A stretch of 64,000 nucleotides of DNA from Agrobacterium sp. a22-2 (GTDB taxonomy: Bacteria > Pseudomonadota > Alphaproteobacteria > Rhizobiales > Rhizobiaceae): assembly GCF_012276985.1 (NCBI RefSeq), contig NZ_JAAXMM010000010.1, positions 62,001-126,000 on the forward strand, in the 5' to 3' direction. The position numbers were made by a program, and so were the translations under genes. The notes beneath the pieces are model-generated. The model saw nothing but the letters and a program-made list of their open reading frames with translations. It ran no database searches and was not told the DNA's origin. This document shows positions 35,045-43,505 of the stretch, piece after piece (the first letter of the stretch is position 1; every line of letters starts with the position of its first letter).

Positions 35045-35785
35045 CTATTCCGGCATCCGGTAATCGACGATCTTGCTATCCCGCACGACATAGAGCTTGC
35101 CGGTCTCGGTCTGATCCGGCCCGACCAGCGAGAGCAGCGTGGCGGCGACTTCGGACGGATGCGGCAGCGTTGCTGGGTCCTCGCCGGGCATCGCCTGGGC
35201 ACGCATGGCGGTGCGGGTGGCGCCGGGATCGACCGACAGGATGCGCAGCGGCAGGCGCTGGGTTTCGGCGGCCCAGGTGCGGGCCAGCGCCTCGACGGCG
35301 GCCTTGGAGGCCGAATAGGCGCCCCAGAACGGCCGGCATTTGTGGGCGGCACCCGACGACAGGATCAGCGCCCGGCCGGCATCGGATTTGATCAGCAGCG
35401 GCTCGACCGAGCGGATCAGCCGCCAGGTGGCTACGACATTGGTGGTCATGACCTTTTCGAACACCTTGGCCTCGATATGGCCGATCGGCGAGATGACGCC
35501 GAGAATGCCGGCATTGGCGACCAGGATGTCGAGCTTGCCCCAGCGCTCGTTGATCGAGCCGCCGAGCGCATCGATCGCCTTCATGTCGGTGAGGTCGAAA
35601 GGCACCAGCGTCGCCGAACCGCCGGCCGCCTGGATTGCGTCGTCCAGCTCTTCAAGTCCGCCGACGGTGCGGGCGCAGGCAATCACATGCGCGCCGGCCT
35701 TTGCCAGTTCGAGGGCCGTGAAATAGCCGATGCCGCGCGAGGCGCCGGTGACGAGAGCGATACGGCCCTTAAGGTCGATGGTCAT
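35045..35785 (-). CDS. Short-chain dehydrogenase/reductase
   Basis: The 246-residue protein is a classical SDR. It has TGASRGIG at 13-20 for NAD(P) binding, NAG at 91-93, catalytic Ser143/144 and the Y157-x3-K161 motif in YSASK. The substrate is unknown. It lies 112 bp downstream of purF in the same direction. It is not a FabG duplicate by its N-terminal context, and the fatty-acid fabG is elsewhere in the window. Confidence 0.88.
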   Translation of the reverse strand: MTIDLKGRIALVTGASRGIGYFTALELAKAGAHVIACARTVGGLEELDDAIQAAGGSATLVPFDLTDMKAIDALGGSINERWGKLDILVANAGILGVISPIGHIEAKVFEKVMTTNVVATWRLIRSVEPLLIKSDAGRALILSSGAAHKCRPFWGAYSASKAAVEALARTWAAETQRLPLRILSVDPGATRTAMRAQAMPGEDPATLPHPSEVAATLLSLVGPDQTETGKLYVVRDSKIVDYRMPE

Positions 35786-35897
35786 GAAAACGTCCTGCTG
35801 CAGAGTGTGCGGTCGGTCGCTTGGGATTGCGGCCGTTGAAATGTCCTAGCGCGGTCCGCAGGCCTTCAACCAGCCCGCAGATTGCCGCATCGCCGGC

Positions 35898-37388
35898 TCA
35901 GCCGTTGGTGGCCAGCATCGACACCTTGCGCCCGACCTTTTCGCCTTCCTTGTCGAGAAGCCGGGTCGGATAGTCGCCGGTAAAATAATGATCGGTGAAT
36001 TGCGGCTTGTCATTGTTGCGCTTCTCGCCGCCGACCGCCTGGTAAAGCCCGTCGATGGTGAGGAACGCCAGCGAATCCGCGCCGATGAATTTGGCCATGG
36101 CGTCCAGATTGGCGAACTGGTTGGCGAGCAGCTTGTCGGCATCCGGCGTGTCGATGCCGTAGAAATCCGGATGGTAGATCATCGGGCTGGCGACGCGCAC
36201 ATGCACTTCCCGGGCTCCGGCATCGCGGATCATCTGCACGATCTTCAGCGAGGTCGTGCCGCGCACGATCGAATCGTCGACCAGCACGACGCGCTTGCCC
36301 TCGATCATCGCCCGGTTGGCCGAATGCTTGAGCTTGACGCCGAAGGCGCGGATCTGCTGGGTCGGCTCGATGAAGGTGCGTCCGACATAGTGGTTGCGGA
36401 TGATGCCGTATTCGAACGGAATGCCGCTGGCCTGGGCATAACCGAGGGCCGCCGGCGTGCCGCCGTCGGGCACCGGCACCACGACGTCGCCGTCGCAAGG
36501 CGCCTCGATCGCCAGATTGTGCCCCATGGCCTTGCGGGTCTGGTAGACATTGCGACCGCTGACGACCGAATCGGGGCGGGCGAAATAGACATATTCGAAC
36601 AGGCAGGGGCGCTCGGGCTGCGGGCGGGCCGGGCGGCGGCTGTCGATGGTGATCGAGCCATCCGGCTGGATTTCGCAGATGATCACTTCGCCGTTTTCCA
36701 CATCCCGGACGAACTTCGCGCCGATGATATCGAGCGCGCAGGTCTCCGAGCAGAAGATCGGCTTGCCATCGAGATCGCCCATGACAAGCGGGCGGATGCC
36801 GATCGGATCGCGGGCGGCGATCAGCTTGGTGCGGGTCAGGGCGACCATCGCGTAGCCACCTTCCATCTGCCGCATGGCGTCGATGAAACGGTCGGCGGTC
36901 GACGAATGGCGCGAACGGGCGATGAGATGCAGCACCACTTCCGAATCTGACGTCGATTGACAGATGGCGCCGGTGGCGATGATCTGGCGGCGCAGCGTCA
37001 GGCCGTTGGTGAAATTGCCGTTATGGGCAATGGCAATGCCGCCTTCTTCGAGTTCGGCAAACAGCGGCTGCACGTTGCGCAGCGCCACTTCGCCTGTCGT
37101 CGAGTAGCGCGTATGGCCGATCGTCGCCGTGCCGGGCAGTTTGGCGAGCGTCACCGGATTGGTATAGTGATCACCGACCAGGCCCATGTGTTTCTCGGTA
37201 TGGAACTGCGTGCCGTCGAACGAGACGATACCAGCCGCTTCCTGGCCGCGATGCTGGAGCGCATGCAGGCCAAGCGCCGTCAGCGTCGCCGCATCGGGAT
37301 GGCCCAGAATGCCGAACACGCCGCATTCCTCATGCAGCGTGTCATCGTCGAGGCCATTGTCGAAACGGGAAAGGAGTGACTGGTTCAT
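35898..37388 (-). CDS. purF: Amidophosphoribosyltransferase
   Basis: PurF makes phosphoribosylamine from PRPP and glutamine, the first step of purine synthesis. From ATG 37388 the product is 496 residues. A 21-residue propeptide (ending HEE) precedes the N-terminal nucleophile C22 of the glutaminase domain (CGVFG). The PRPP-binding motif [14 protein letters not shown] is in the C-terminal phosphoribosyltransferase domain. An extended frame starting at 37499 is rejected because it would overlap the cvpA terminator. A terminator after cvpA suggests separate control. Confidence 0.95.
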   Translation of the reverse strand: MNQSLLSRFDNGLDDDTLHEECGVFGILGHPDAATLTALGLHALQHRGQEAAGIVSFDGTQFHTEKHMGLVGDHYTNPVTLAKLPGTATIGHTRYSTTGEVALRNVQPLFAELEEGGIAIAHNGNFTNGLTLRRQIIATGAICQSTSDSEVVLHLIARSRHSSTADRFIDAMRQMEGGYAMVALTRTKLIAARDPIGIRPLVMGDLDGKPIFCSETCALDIIGAKFVRDVENGEVIICEIQPDGSITIDSRRPARPQPERPCLFEYVYFARPDSVVSGRNVYQTRKAMGHNLAIEAPCDGDVVVPVPDGGTPAALGYAQASGIPFEYGIIRNHYVGRTFIEPTQQIRAFGVKLKHSANRAMIEGKRVVLVDDSIVRGTTSLKIVQMIRDAGAREVHVRVASPMIYHPDFYGIDTPDADKLLANQFANLDAMAKFIGADSLAFLTIDGLYQAVGGEKRNNDKPQFTDHYFTGDYPTRLLDKEGEKVGRKVSMLATNG

Positions 37389-37496
37389 TGCAACAAGCCT
37401 TTGCTCGGAACGGGATAAGGGCGAGAAATGCATTTCAGGTTCACCGCCCGGCCTTTGCCGCACAGGTGGTGATGGACACAGGGATCTGCAAGATCG

Positions 37497-37521
37497 CAAA
37501 ACGGGGCGCAGGGCCCCGTTT
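37497..37521 (-). terminator. Terminator between cvpA and purF
   Basis: On the minus strand a perfect 9-bp stem, AAACGGGGC (37513-37521) and GCCCCGTTT (37499-37507), encloses 5 nt and is followed by a short T run (four consecutive T). It starts 3 bp after the cvpA stop and lies 100 bp before the purF start, so the two genes are probably not one unbroken transcript, unlike in E. coli. Confidence 0.7.
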
Positions 37522-37523
37522 CA

Positions 37524-38129
37524 TCAATTGTTGACGGGCGGCGTGACAGGTGCCGTCGGGGCCGGTGCTTCTTCGGCGGGGGCCTGTTCGCCAGGCGTTT
37601 CCGCGGCGGGCTCTTCCTTGCCGAGGATGCGGGCACGCAGCTGCGGCTCGATATCGTCGGGAAGCACGGCTTCGAGCTTCAGCACCAGCGCATCGAGGAA
37701 CGGCTTCGACTTGGCATTGTTGACCCAGTCCGGACGCTGGCGAACATCGATCAGCCAGTTCCAGAAGGCGACGGCCACCACCAGCAACAGAATGCCGCGG
37801 GCCGCCCCGAACAGGAAGCCGAGCGTGCGGTCGAGCGCGCCGATCCGGCTGTCGATGATGAAATCGGCAATGCGCGTGGTGATGAAGGAAATCACGATCA
37901 GCGCGAGAAGGAACACGGCGCCGGCCGCACCGGCCAGCGCGATGCGGTCATCGGCCGTGTAATTCTTCACGTAGGGCAGAACCAGCGGATGCAGGTAATA
38001 GGCGGCGGCAACGGCGCCGACCCAGCTGGCGATCGACAGGACCTCGCGGGAAAAGCCGCGGATCATGGCAAGCACGGCGGAAAACAGCACGACGCCGATA
38101 ACAATACCGTCGAAAATCGTAATGGGCAT
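37524..38129 (-). CDS. cvpA: Colicin V production protein family (CvpA)
   Basis: The 201-residue inner-membrane protein has four membrane segments in the first 145 residues (starting MPITIFDGIVIGVVLFSAVLAM) and a cytoplasmic tail rich in Glu, Ala and Pro (residues 170-198). CvpA family proteins are needed for envelope stress tolerance in enterobacteria; the mechanism is unknown. It lies between radA and purF, the usual rhizobial order. Confidence 0.9.
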   Translation of the reverse strand: MPITIFDGIVIGVVLFSAVLAMIRGFSREVLSIASWVGAVAAAYYLHPLVLPYVKNYTADDRIALAGAAGAVFLLALIVISFITTRIADFIIDSRIGALDRTLGFLFGAARGILLLVVAVAFWNWLIDVRQRPDWVNNAKSKPFLDALVLKLEAVLPDDIEPQLRARILGKEEPAAETPGEQAPAEEAPAPTAPVTPPVNN

Positions 38130-38222
38130 CTAGTTCAACTCCAAGACTTCCCGGCAAACGCCCGATATCTGCATGTGCGACGGCGTCACCCTCATACACC
38201 ACCGGCCAAGGCGGTGAAAGGT

Positions 38223-39626
38223 TCAATCCCCGTCGATTTCCTGTCCGGCCTTCAGCTTCGAGCCGGCGATGCGCGCCACGAGATCCGGCAGGCTTCCCAC
38301 TTCGTTCCAGCGACCCGATGCGCCTTTCGGCAAGTCGACGGAGGAAGCGGGCAGAACCGCTGACGAAAAGCCCAGCTTCTCGGCTTCCTTGAGCCGCTGG
38401 GCCGTGTGCGCAACCGGCCGGACGGCGCCTGACAGGCTGACTTCGCCGAAATAGACGCAATCGGCCGGAAGGGCAATACCGGCAAGCGAGGAAACAAGGG
38501 CGGATACAATGGCGATATCGGCCGCCGGTTCGCTGATCCGGTAGCCGCCGGCAATATTGAGGTAGACATCGTGCTGCCCGAGCCGCACCCCGCAATGGGC
38601 CTCCAGCACCGCGAGGATCATCGCCAGCCGGCTGGAATCCCAGCCGACCACGGCGCGGCGCGGCGTGCCGAGAGAGGTCTGCGCCACCAGCGCCTGCACC
38701 TCGACCAGGATGGGACGCGTGCCTTCCATGCCCGCAAAAACCGCAGCACCCGGCGCTTTCTCGTTGCGTTCGCCCAGAAACAGCTCGGACGGATTGGCCA
38801 CCTCGCGCAATCCCTTGTCCGACATTTCGAACACGCCGATCTCGTCGGTCGGGCCGAAGCGGTTCTTGACGGTGCGCAGGATGCGGTAGTGATGGCCGCG
38901 ATCGCCCTCGAAATAGAGAACGGCATCGACCATGTGCTCGACGACGCGCGGTCCGGCGATCTGCCCGTCCTTGGTGACATGGCCGACCAGAACCATGGTG
39001 GCGCCGGTCTGCTTGGCAAAGCGGATCATCGCCTGCACGCCGGTCCTGACCTGCGTGACCGTGCCCGGCGCCGAATCGGCCGTGTCGCTCCACAGCGTCT
39101 GGATCGAATCGATGATGACCAGATCCGGACGCTTGCCCTCGGAAATCGTCGCCAGGATATCCTCGACATTGGTTTCGGCGGCCAGCAGCACATCGGTCTC
39201 GGCCGCATTCAGCCGCTGGGCGCGCAGCCGCACCTGGGCGACCGCTTCTTCGCCCGAGACATAGATGACGCGGTGGCCCTTGCGCGACAGGGCGGCGGCG
39301 GCCTGCATCAGCAGCGTCGACTTGCCGATGCCGGGGTCGCCGCCGATCAGCACGGCCGAGCCGCGCACGAAACCGCCGCCGGTCGCCCGGTCCAGCTCGT
39401 CCATGCCGGTCGGAATGCGCGGCGCCTCCTCGATCTCGCCCGATAGCGCCGTCAGCGCCACGGCGCGGCCCTTCTTCGGCACCTTGCCGGGACCGGACCC
39501 GATGCCGCCCATCGGGTCTTCCTCGACGATGGTGTTCCACTCGCCGCAGCCGTCACACTTGCCGGCCCAGCGATTGTGGACGGCGCCACAGTTCTGGCAG
39601 ATGAATTGGGTCTTGGCCTTGGCCAT
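38223..39626 (-). CDS. radA: DNA repair protein RadA
   Basis: RadA is a RecA-like, ring-forming helicase that extends recombination intermediates. The 467-residue protein has a C4 zinc finger with C10, C13, C24 and C27, Walker A GGDPGIGKST at 95-104, the RadA-specific KNRFG motif, and a C-terminal Lon-like domain (about 330-460). It lies 93 bp upstream of cvpA. The next gene upstream, a ParE-like toxin, ends 1 bp away from the radA start codon; that toxin-antitoxin pair separates radA from alr. Confidence 0.95.
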   Translation of the reverse strand: MAKAKTQFICQNCGAVHNRWAGKCDGCGEWNTIVEEDPMGGIGSGPGKVPKKGRAVALTALSGEIEEAPRIPTGMDELDRATGGGFVRGSAVLIGGDPGIGKSTLLMQAAAALSRKGHRVIYVSGEEAVAQVRLRAQRLNAAETDVLLAAETNVEDILATISEGKRPDLVIIDSIQTLWSDTADSAPGTVTQVRTGVQAMIRFAKQTGATMVLVGHVTKDGQIAGPRVVEHMVDAVLYFEGDRGHHYRILRTVKNRFGPTDEIGVFEMSDKGLREVANPSELFLGERNEKAPGAAVFAGMEGTRPILVEVQALVAQTSLGTPRRAVVGWDSSRLAMILAVLEAHCGVRLGQHDVYLNIAGGYRISEPAADIAIVSALVSSLAGIALPADCVYFGEVSLSGAVRPVAHTAQRLKEAEKLGFSSAVLPASSVDLPKGASGRWNEVGSLPDLVARIAGSKLKAGQEIDGD

Positions 39627-39983
39627 TCAGGAACTGCTTTCGGTAAAATCGTCGGATGTGATGTTCTGATGGCCGTGCGCGACCTTCAAAACCGAAAGGG
39701 TGTCATCCGTAACGCGGATGTAGAAACGACGATCGCGATAGACCAGGAGACGGATGCCCACGCCCAACTCCTCTTTGCTCGTGCCAGTCAGGCCGAGTTC
39801 GGCGAGCGAGTTCATTTTTCGGTAAAGGTCCCCAACAAAATCATCGGCCGACTTGGGGCTATATTGCGCTATATGCCGGTACATCCGCCGCAGGTCTCGG
39901 CGCGCTTTGGTGGACCAGATGACCCGTCGGCGTTTAATCCTCTTTCTCCGACTTGCGGATGTCGGCCAACATCTCTTCAGCAC
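39627..39983 (-). CDS. RelE/ParE family toxin
   Basis: The protein is 118 residues from ATG 39983. The ParE-like core runs from RRRVIWSTKARRDLRRMY to SVLKVAHGHQN. The first 15 codons overlap the antitoxin coding sequence in another frame, and their composition is unlike the family, so the true start may be a near-cognate ATT codon close to the antitoxin stop (I16, about 39938). The family includes gyrase poisons (ParE) and mRNA interferases (RelE), and the sequence does not discriminate. Its stop lies directly against the radA start. Confidence 0.75.
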   Translation of the reverse strand: MLKRCWPTSASRRKRIKRRRVIWSTKARRDLRRMYRHIAQYSPKSADDFVGDLYRKMNSLAELGLTGTSKEELGVGIRLLVYRDRRFYIRVTDDTLSVLKVAHGHQNITSDDFTESSS

Positions 39984-40179
39984 TGTCGTAAACGTGATAA
40001 CGGCCAGCCTCTATGTCATCGATGCCTTCCTGGATCAGCATCCGCAGCGTGTCGTTTTCCTGCTCCCTGAGCAGATCGAGGCCAGCGCTGACCATGTCCT
40101 CAGCGGTCTCATAGGTTCCTGCTTCAAGAAGGTGCTCTACAAACAGGCCATCTTTTTTGTTCAGTCGCACATTCGACAT
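39934..40179 (-). CDS. ParD-like antitoxin
   Basis: The 81-residue protein starts with MSNVRLNKKDGLFVEHLLEAGTY, matching the ribbon-helix-helix ParD type: it has AEDMVSAGLDLLREQEND and an acidic, Ala/Glu-rich C-terminus (EEMLADIRKSEKED) that would wrap the toxin. It is the first gene of the toxin-antitoxin pair. A 99-bp gap to alr holds its promoter. Confidence 0.8.
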   Translation of the reverse strand: MSNVRLNKKDGLFVEHLLEAGTYETAEDMVSAGLDLLREQENDTLRMLIQEGIDDIEAGRYHVYDSAEEMLADIRKSEKED

Positions 40180-40278
40180 GGCGTCCTCCGGATCGGCGGG
40201 GTCTCACAGGTCAACAGAATGGAACAATAGCAGAACAAAGCCGCGTTTGTCACCCGGAAAATGCAGCCCCTGCGGTGA

Positions 40279-41445
40279 TCAATCGATGCTGTCGATATAG
40301 TGCCGCTCGTAGCGCAGGCCGAGGCCGGTCAGCATTTCGTAGCCGATCGTGCCGGCCGAGCGGGCGACCTCGTCGACGGGCAGATTGGCGCCGAAAAGCT
40401 CGACATAGTCGCCGGCCGAAACTGCGTTGGCGGGCAGGTCTGTCACGTCGAAGATGGTGAGGTCCATGGTGACGCGCCCGACGATCGGTACAAGGTGCCC
40501 GGCGATGAAGCCGTACGCGCCGGCAATGCCGGTGCCGCGCAGCGGCACGCCGGCGCCCGACAGGTTGCGCAGATAGCCGTCGGCATAACCGACCGAGGCA
40601 ATGGCCAGCCGGCTGTCGCGCGTCAGAACATGCGTTGCGCCATAGCTGACGGTCTCGCCCGCCCTGGCCTCGCGCACCTGCAGGATCCGTGCTTCCGCCT
40701 TGACCACCGGCCGCATCGGATTGGCCACGCCATGGACCGCTTCCCCCCCATAGACGGCGATGCCGGGCCGGGTCAGGTCGAAATGGAAATCCGGCCCGAG
40801 AAAGGTTCCGGCAGACGCCGCAAGGCTGGATTCGATCCCCTCGAAGGCCTCGGCGACCTGGCGGAAGGCCTGAAGCTGCTGCGCATTCATCGGCGATGTC
40901 GGGTCGTCGCCACAGGCCAGATGGCTGAGCACCAGCACGGGAGAAAAACTGGCCGGCCGCGACACGTCGTCGGCCAAAGCCAGCGCATCGTCGATCAGCA
41001 GGCCGAGGCGGTTGAAGCCGGTATCGACATGCAGGGCGCAAGGGTGGTCGCCGCGCTCGGCAACCACTGACATCCAGAAGGCGAGTTGCTCTTCCGAGGC
41101 GATGACCGGCACCAGGTCGTGCTCGAAGAACAGGTGTTCGACGCCGGGCCAGAGGCCCGAGAGCACGAAGATGCGCGCTTCCGGCGCATAGCCGCGCAAT
41201 GTGGCGCCTTCGGAAGGGACGGCGACGAAGAAATCGCGGGCGCCGGCCCGGTAGAGCGTCGCACCGGCATCCTCGATGCCGAGCCCATAGGCATCCGCCT
41301 TGACGACGGCCGCCGTGCGGGCCGAACCGGAGCGCCTGGCCATGTCGCGCCAATTGTCGGCCAGCGCCTGGAGATCGACCGTCAGCCGCAAGGGCGCGGC
41401 CAGGAATTCGTCGGTCAGGAAGTCGGGATCAACGTCAAATGTCAT
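40279..41445 (-). CDS. alr: Alanine racemase, biosynthetic
   Basis: Alr interconverts L- and D-alanine for peptidoglycan and is PLP-dependent. The 388-residue protein has the PLP lysine K49 in VVKADAYGLG and the catalytic tyrosine in VSYGATHVL. It lies upstream of the toxin-antitoxin pair, radA and cvpA on the minus strand, and is divergent from the AraC gene. Confidence 0.93.
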   Translation of the reverse strand: MTFDVDPDFLTDEFLAAPLRLTVDLQALADNWRDMARRSGSARTAAVVKADAYGLGIEDAGATLYRAGARDFFVAVPSEGATLRGYAPEARIFVLSGLWPGVEHLFFEHDLVPVIASEEQLAFWMSVVAERGDHPCALHVDTGFNRLGLLIDDALALADDVSRPASFSPVLVLSHLACGDDPTSPMNAQQLQAFRQVAEAFEGIESSLAASAGTFLGPDFHFDLTRPGIAVYGGEAVHGVANPMRPVVKAEARILQVREARAGETVSYGATHVLTRDSRLAIASVGYADGYLRNLSGAGVPLRGTGIAGAYGFIAGHLVPIVGRVTMDLTIFDVTDLPANAVSAGDYVELFGANLPVDEVARSAGTIGYEMLTGLGLRYERHYIDSID

Positions 41446-41551
41446 CGGATATCATTGCCAGAACAGGGAACACGGGCATCGGCACGGCCAATGGCAAAAC
41501 CCTATCACTTTTGTTCAAGACTGGAATGCCCGGCCGGCGTATAATTCCGCA

Positions 41552-42412
41552 ATGCACAACGTTTCGCAGGAACAGGCCACGAAGAGCATGCCGACCGTCC
41601 GCACCGAGCAGACGCGGTTTTGGCGCGACGGTCGATTCCGCGCCATGGAATGCATGACGGCGACCTTCATCACCCACGAATTCGCGCCGCATTCCCATGA
41701 CACCTTCTCGATCGGCGCGATCGAGGCGGGGTGCCAGGTGGCGATGATCCGCGGCGAACGAGAGCATACCGGCCCCGGCGCGCTTTATCTGATCAATCCC
41801 GGCGAGACCCATGACGGCCAGCCGGGCGGCGACAGCGGCTATCGTTATCGCATGGTCTATCCGGACAAGGACCTGTTCGTGGAAATCCTCGAGGAGGCCA
41901 CCGGCCGGTCTTTTGAAGGAACGCCGAGCTTTTCCCGGCAATTGTTGACCGACCCGCAACTGGCCCAGGCCTTCAATCAGGCCCATCGCCGGCTGGAGGA
42001 TGGCTCGAGCGCACTTGAAGGCGAGGAGAGCATGTATTCCGTGCTCTCGGCCATGTTCGCGCGCCATGGCAGTGCGATCATCGCGTCGCAGGACTTTTGC
42101 GAGCCCAAGGCCGTGCGGCGCGCCCGCGACTATATCGAGGCGCATTTCGACCGGGAAATCAGCCTGGAGCGGTTGGCATGCCAGGCGGGCCTCAGCCGCG
42201 CCCATCTGATCCGCGCCTTCCGCAAACACTATTTCATCACGCCGCATGCCTATCAGACCGATCTGCGCGTCCGCCATGCCCGCCAATTGCTCAGCGCCGG
42301 TGCCGCACCTTCCGAGACGGCGCTGGCCTGCGGCTTTGCCGATCAGGCCCATCTGACGCGGCAGTTCAAGGCGCGTGTCGGGCTGACGCCCGGTCAGTAT
42401 CGCCAGCGCTGA
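41552..42412 (+). CDS. AraC family transcriptional regulator
   Basis: The product (286 aa from ATG 41552) has an N-terminal cupin-like AraC-binding domain (HEFAPHSHDTFSIGAIEAG) and a C-terminal double helix-turn-helix (about 190-283, ending LTRQFKARVGLTPGQYRQR). A second possible start is ATG 41588 (MPTVRTEQ), which gives 274 residues and fits comparable regulators as well. The azlCD genes follow by 74 bp on the same strand, so it probably controls branched-chain amino acid or azaleucine export. It is divergent from alr. Confidence 0.85.
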   Translation: MHNVSQEQATKSMPTVRTEQTRFWRDGRFRAMECMTATFITHEFAPHSHDTFSIGAIEAGCQVAMIRGEREHTGPGALYLINPGETHDGQPGGDSGYRYRMVYPDKDLFVEILEEATGRSFEGTPSFSRQLLTDPQLAQAFNQAHRRLEDGSSALEGEESMYSVLSAMFARHGSAIIASQDFCEPKAVRRARDYIEAHFDREISLERLACQAGLSRAHLIRAFRKHYFITPHAYQTDLRVRHARQLLSAGAAPSETALACGFADQAHLTRQFKARVGLTPGQYRQR

Positions 42413-42486
42413 TCACTTTCCTTCAAGACCCGGTCGGGCGACAGCACTACCCAGACAGTCCATCGACAAAGGACTGGAAGACCTGA

Positions 42487-43191
42487 ATGACCACGGCCAC
42501 GGCATCCGCCTCCTCACAGTTCCAGGCCGGCCTGCGGCGCATGTTGCCGCTGATCGTCGCGGTCCTGCCGGTCGGCCTCGTCTTCGGTGCCGTTGCGGCC
42601 ACCAAGGGCCTGTCGCCGCTTGAAATCACCCTGATGAGTGCGCTGGTCTTTGCCGGCGGCTCGCAATTCGTCGCCATGGACATCTGGACCCATCCGGCCA
42701 GTTGGGTCGGCGTCGGCTTTGCCGCCCTGCTGGTCAACGTGCGCCATGTCCTGATGAGCGCGTCGATCGCCAGCAAGATGGACGGTTTCAGTGCCGTGCA
42801 GAAGGGCGCCGGCCTGCTGTTTCTCGCCGACGAGATCTGGGCCATGGCGGAATTCCGGGCCCGCGAGGCGGTGCTGACGCCAAGTTTTTATGCCGGCCTG
42901 GTCATCCCCTTCTACCTGGCCTGGGTCCTGTCGGGACTGGCCGGTGGACTGCTCGGCACCTTGATCGGCGACCCGGCGCTGATCGGCCTGGATTTCGCCT
43001 TTCCCGCCGTCTTCATCGTGCTGATCATGGGCTTCTGGAAAGGCCGGGAAACCGGCGTCGTTCTTGTCGCCAGTGCCGCCTGCGCTCTTACCGTCCATCA
43101 TTTTGTTCCGGGCGTCTGGTACATTGCGGCCGGCGCGCTTGGCGGGCTTGCCGCCGCTGCGATTAGTGGTTCCAAGGAGGAAGGGCCATGA
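42487..43191 (+). CDS. azlC: AzlC family branched-chain amino acid exporter, large subunit
   Basis: The 234-residue inner-membrane protein has the AzlC signature FGAVAATKGLSPLEITLMSALVFAGGSQFVA and about six to eight membrane segments. AzlC with AzlD exports branched-chain amino acids such as azaleucine and valine. The stop overlaps the start of azlD by 4 bp (ATGA, 43188-43191). Confidence 0.88.
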   Translation: MTTATASASSQFQAGLRRMLPLIVAVLPVGLVFGAVAATKGLSPLEITLMSALVFAGGSQFVAMDIWTHPASWVGVGFAALLVNVRHVLMSASIASKMDGFSAVQKGAGLLFLADEIWAMAEFRAREAVLTPSFYAGLVIPFYLAWVLSGLAGGLLGTLIGDPALIGLDFAFPAVFIVLIMGFWKGRETGVVLVASAACALTVHHFVPGVWYIAAGALGGLAAAAISGSKEEGP

Positions 43192-43490
43192 CGTTTGATC
43201 TTGCCACGCTCGCCGCCATCCTTGCCATGGCCGGCGCCACCGCGCTGACGCGGCTGGGTGGACTGCTGGTGCTGCGCTTTGTCGCCCTTCAGCCGCGAAC
43301 CCGCCGGGCGCTGGACGCCATTCCGCCGGCCGTGCTGGCCGCCGTGGTGACGCCGACCGCACTTTCGACGGGCCTCGCCGAAACGATCGCCTGTCTGGCG
43401 ACCGCTCTGGCGGCGCTGCGATTGCCGATGTTGCCGGCGGCCGCCGTCGGTGTCTGCTGTGTCGCGTTGTTTCGCCAAGCAGGCCTCTGA
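43188..43490 (+). CDS. azlD: AzlD domain protein, exporter small subunit
   Basis: The 100-residue protein has three or four short membrane segments and is the partner of AzlC in the LIV-E type exporter. Its features are a small size and the motif RRALDAIPPAVLAAVV. Coupling by a 4-bp overlap to azlC supports a 1:1 complex. The convergent dnaB stop follows after 15 bp. Confidence 0.85.
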   Translation: MTFDLATLAAILAMAGATALTRLGGLLVLRFVALQPRTRRALDAIPPAVLAAVVTPTALSTGLAETIACLATALAALRLPMLPAAAVGVCCVALFRQAGL

Positions 43491-43505
43491 GAGGCCCCTA
43501 TTTGC

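Noticed and set aside
37948-39540. Minus-strand frame of about 530 codons in the radA region
   Set aside because: It is a different frame of radA, whose zinc finger, Walker A and KNRFG motifs are in the other frame.
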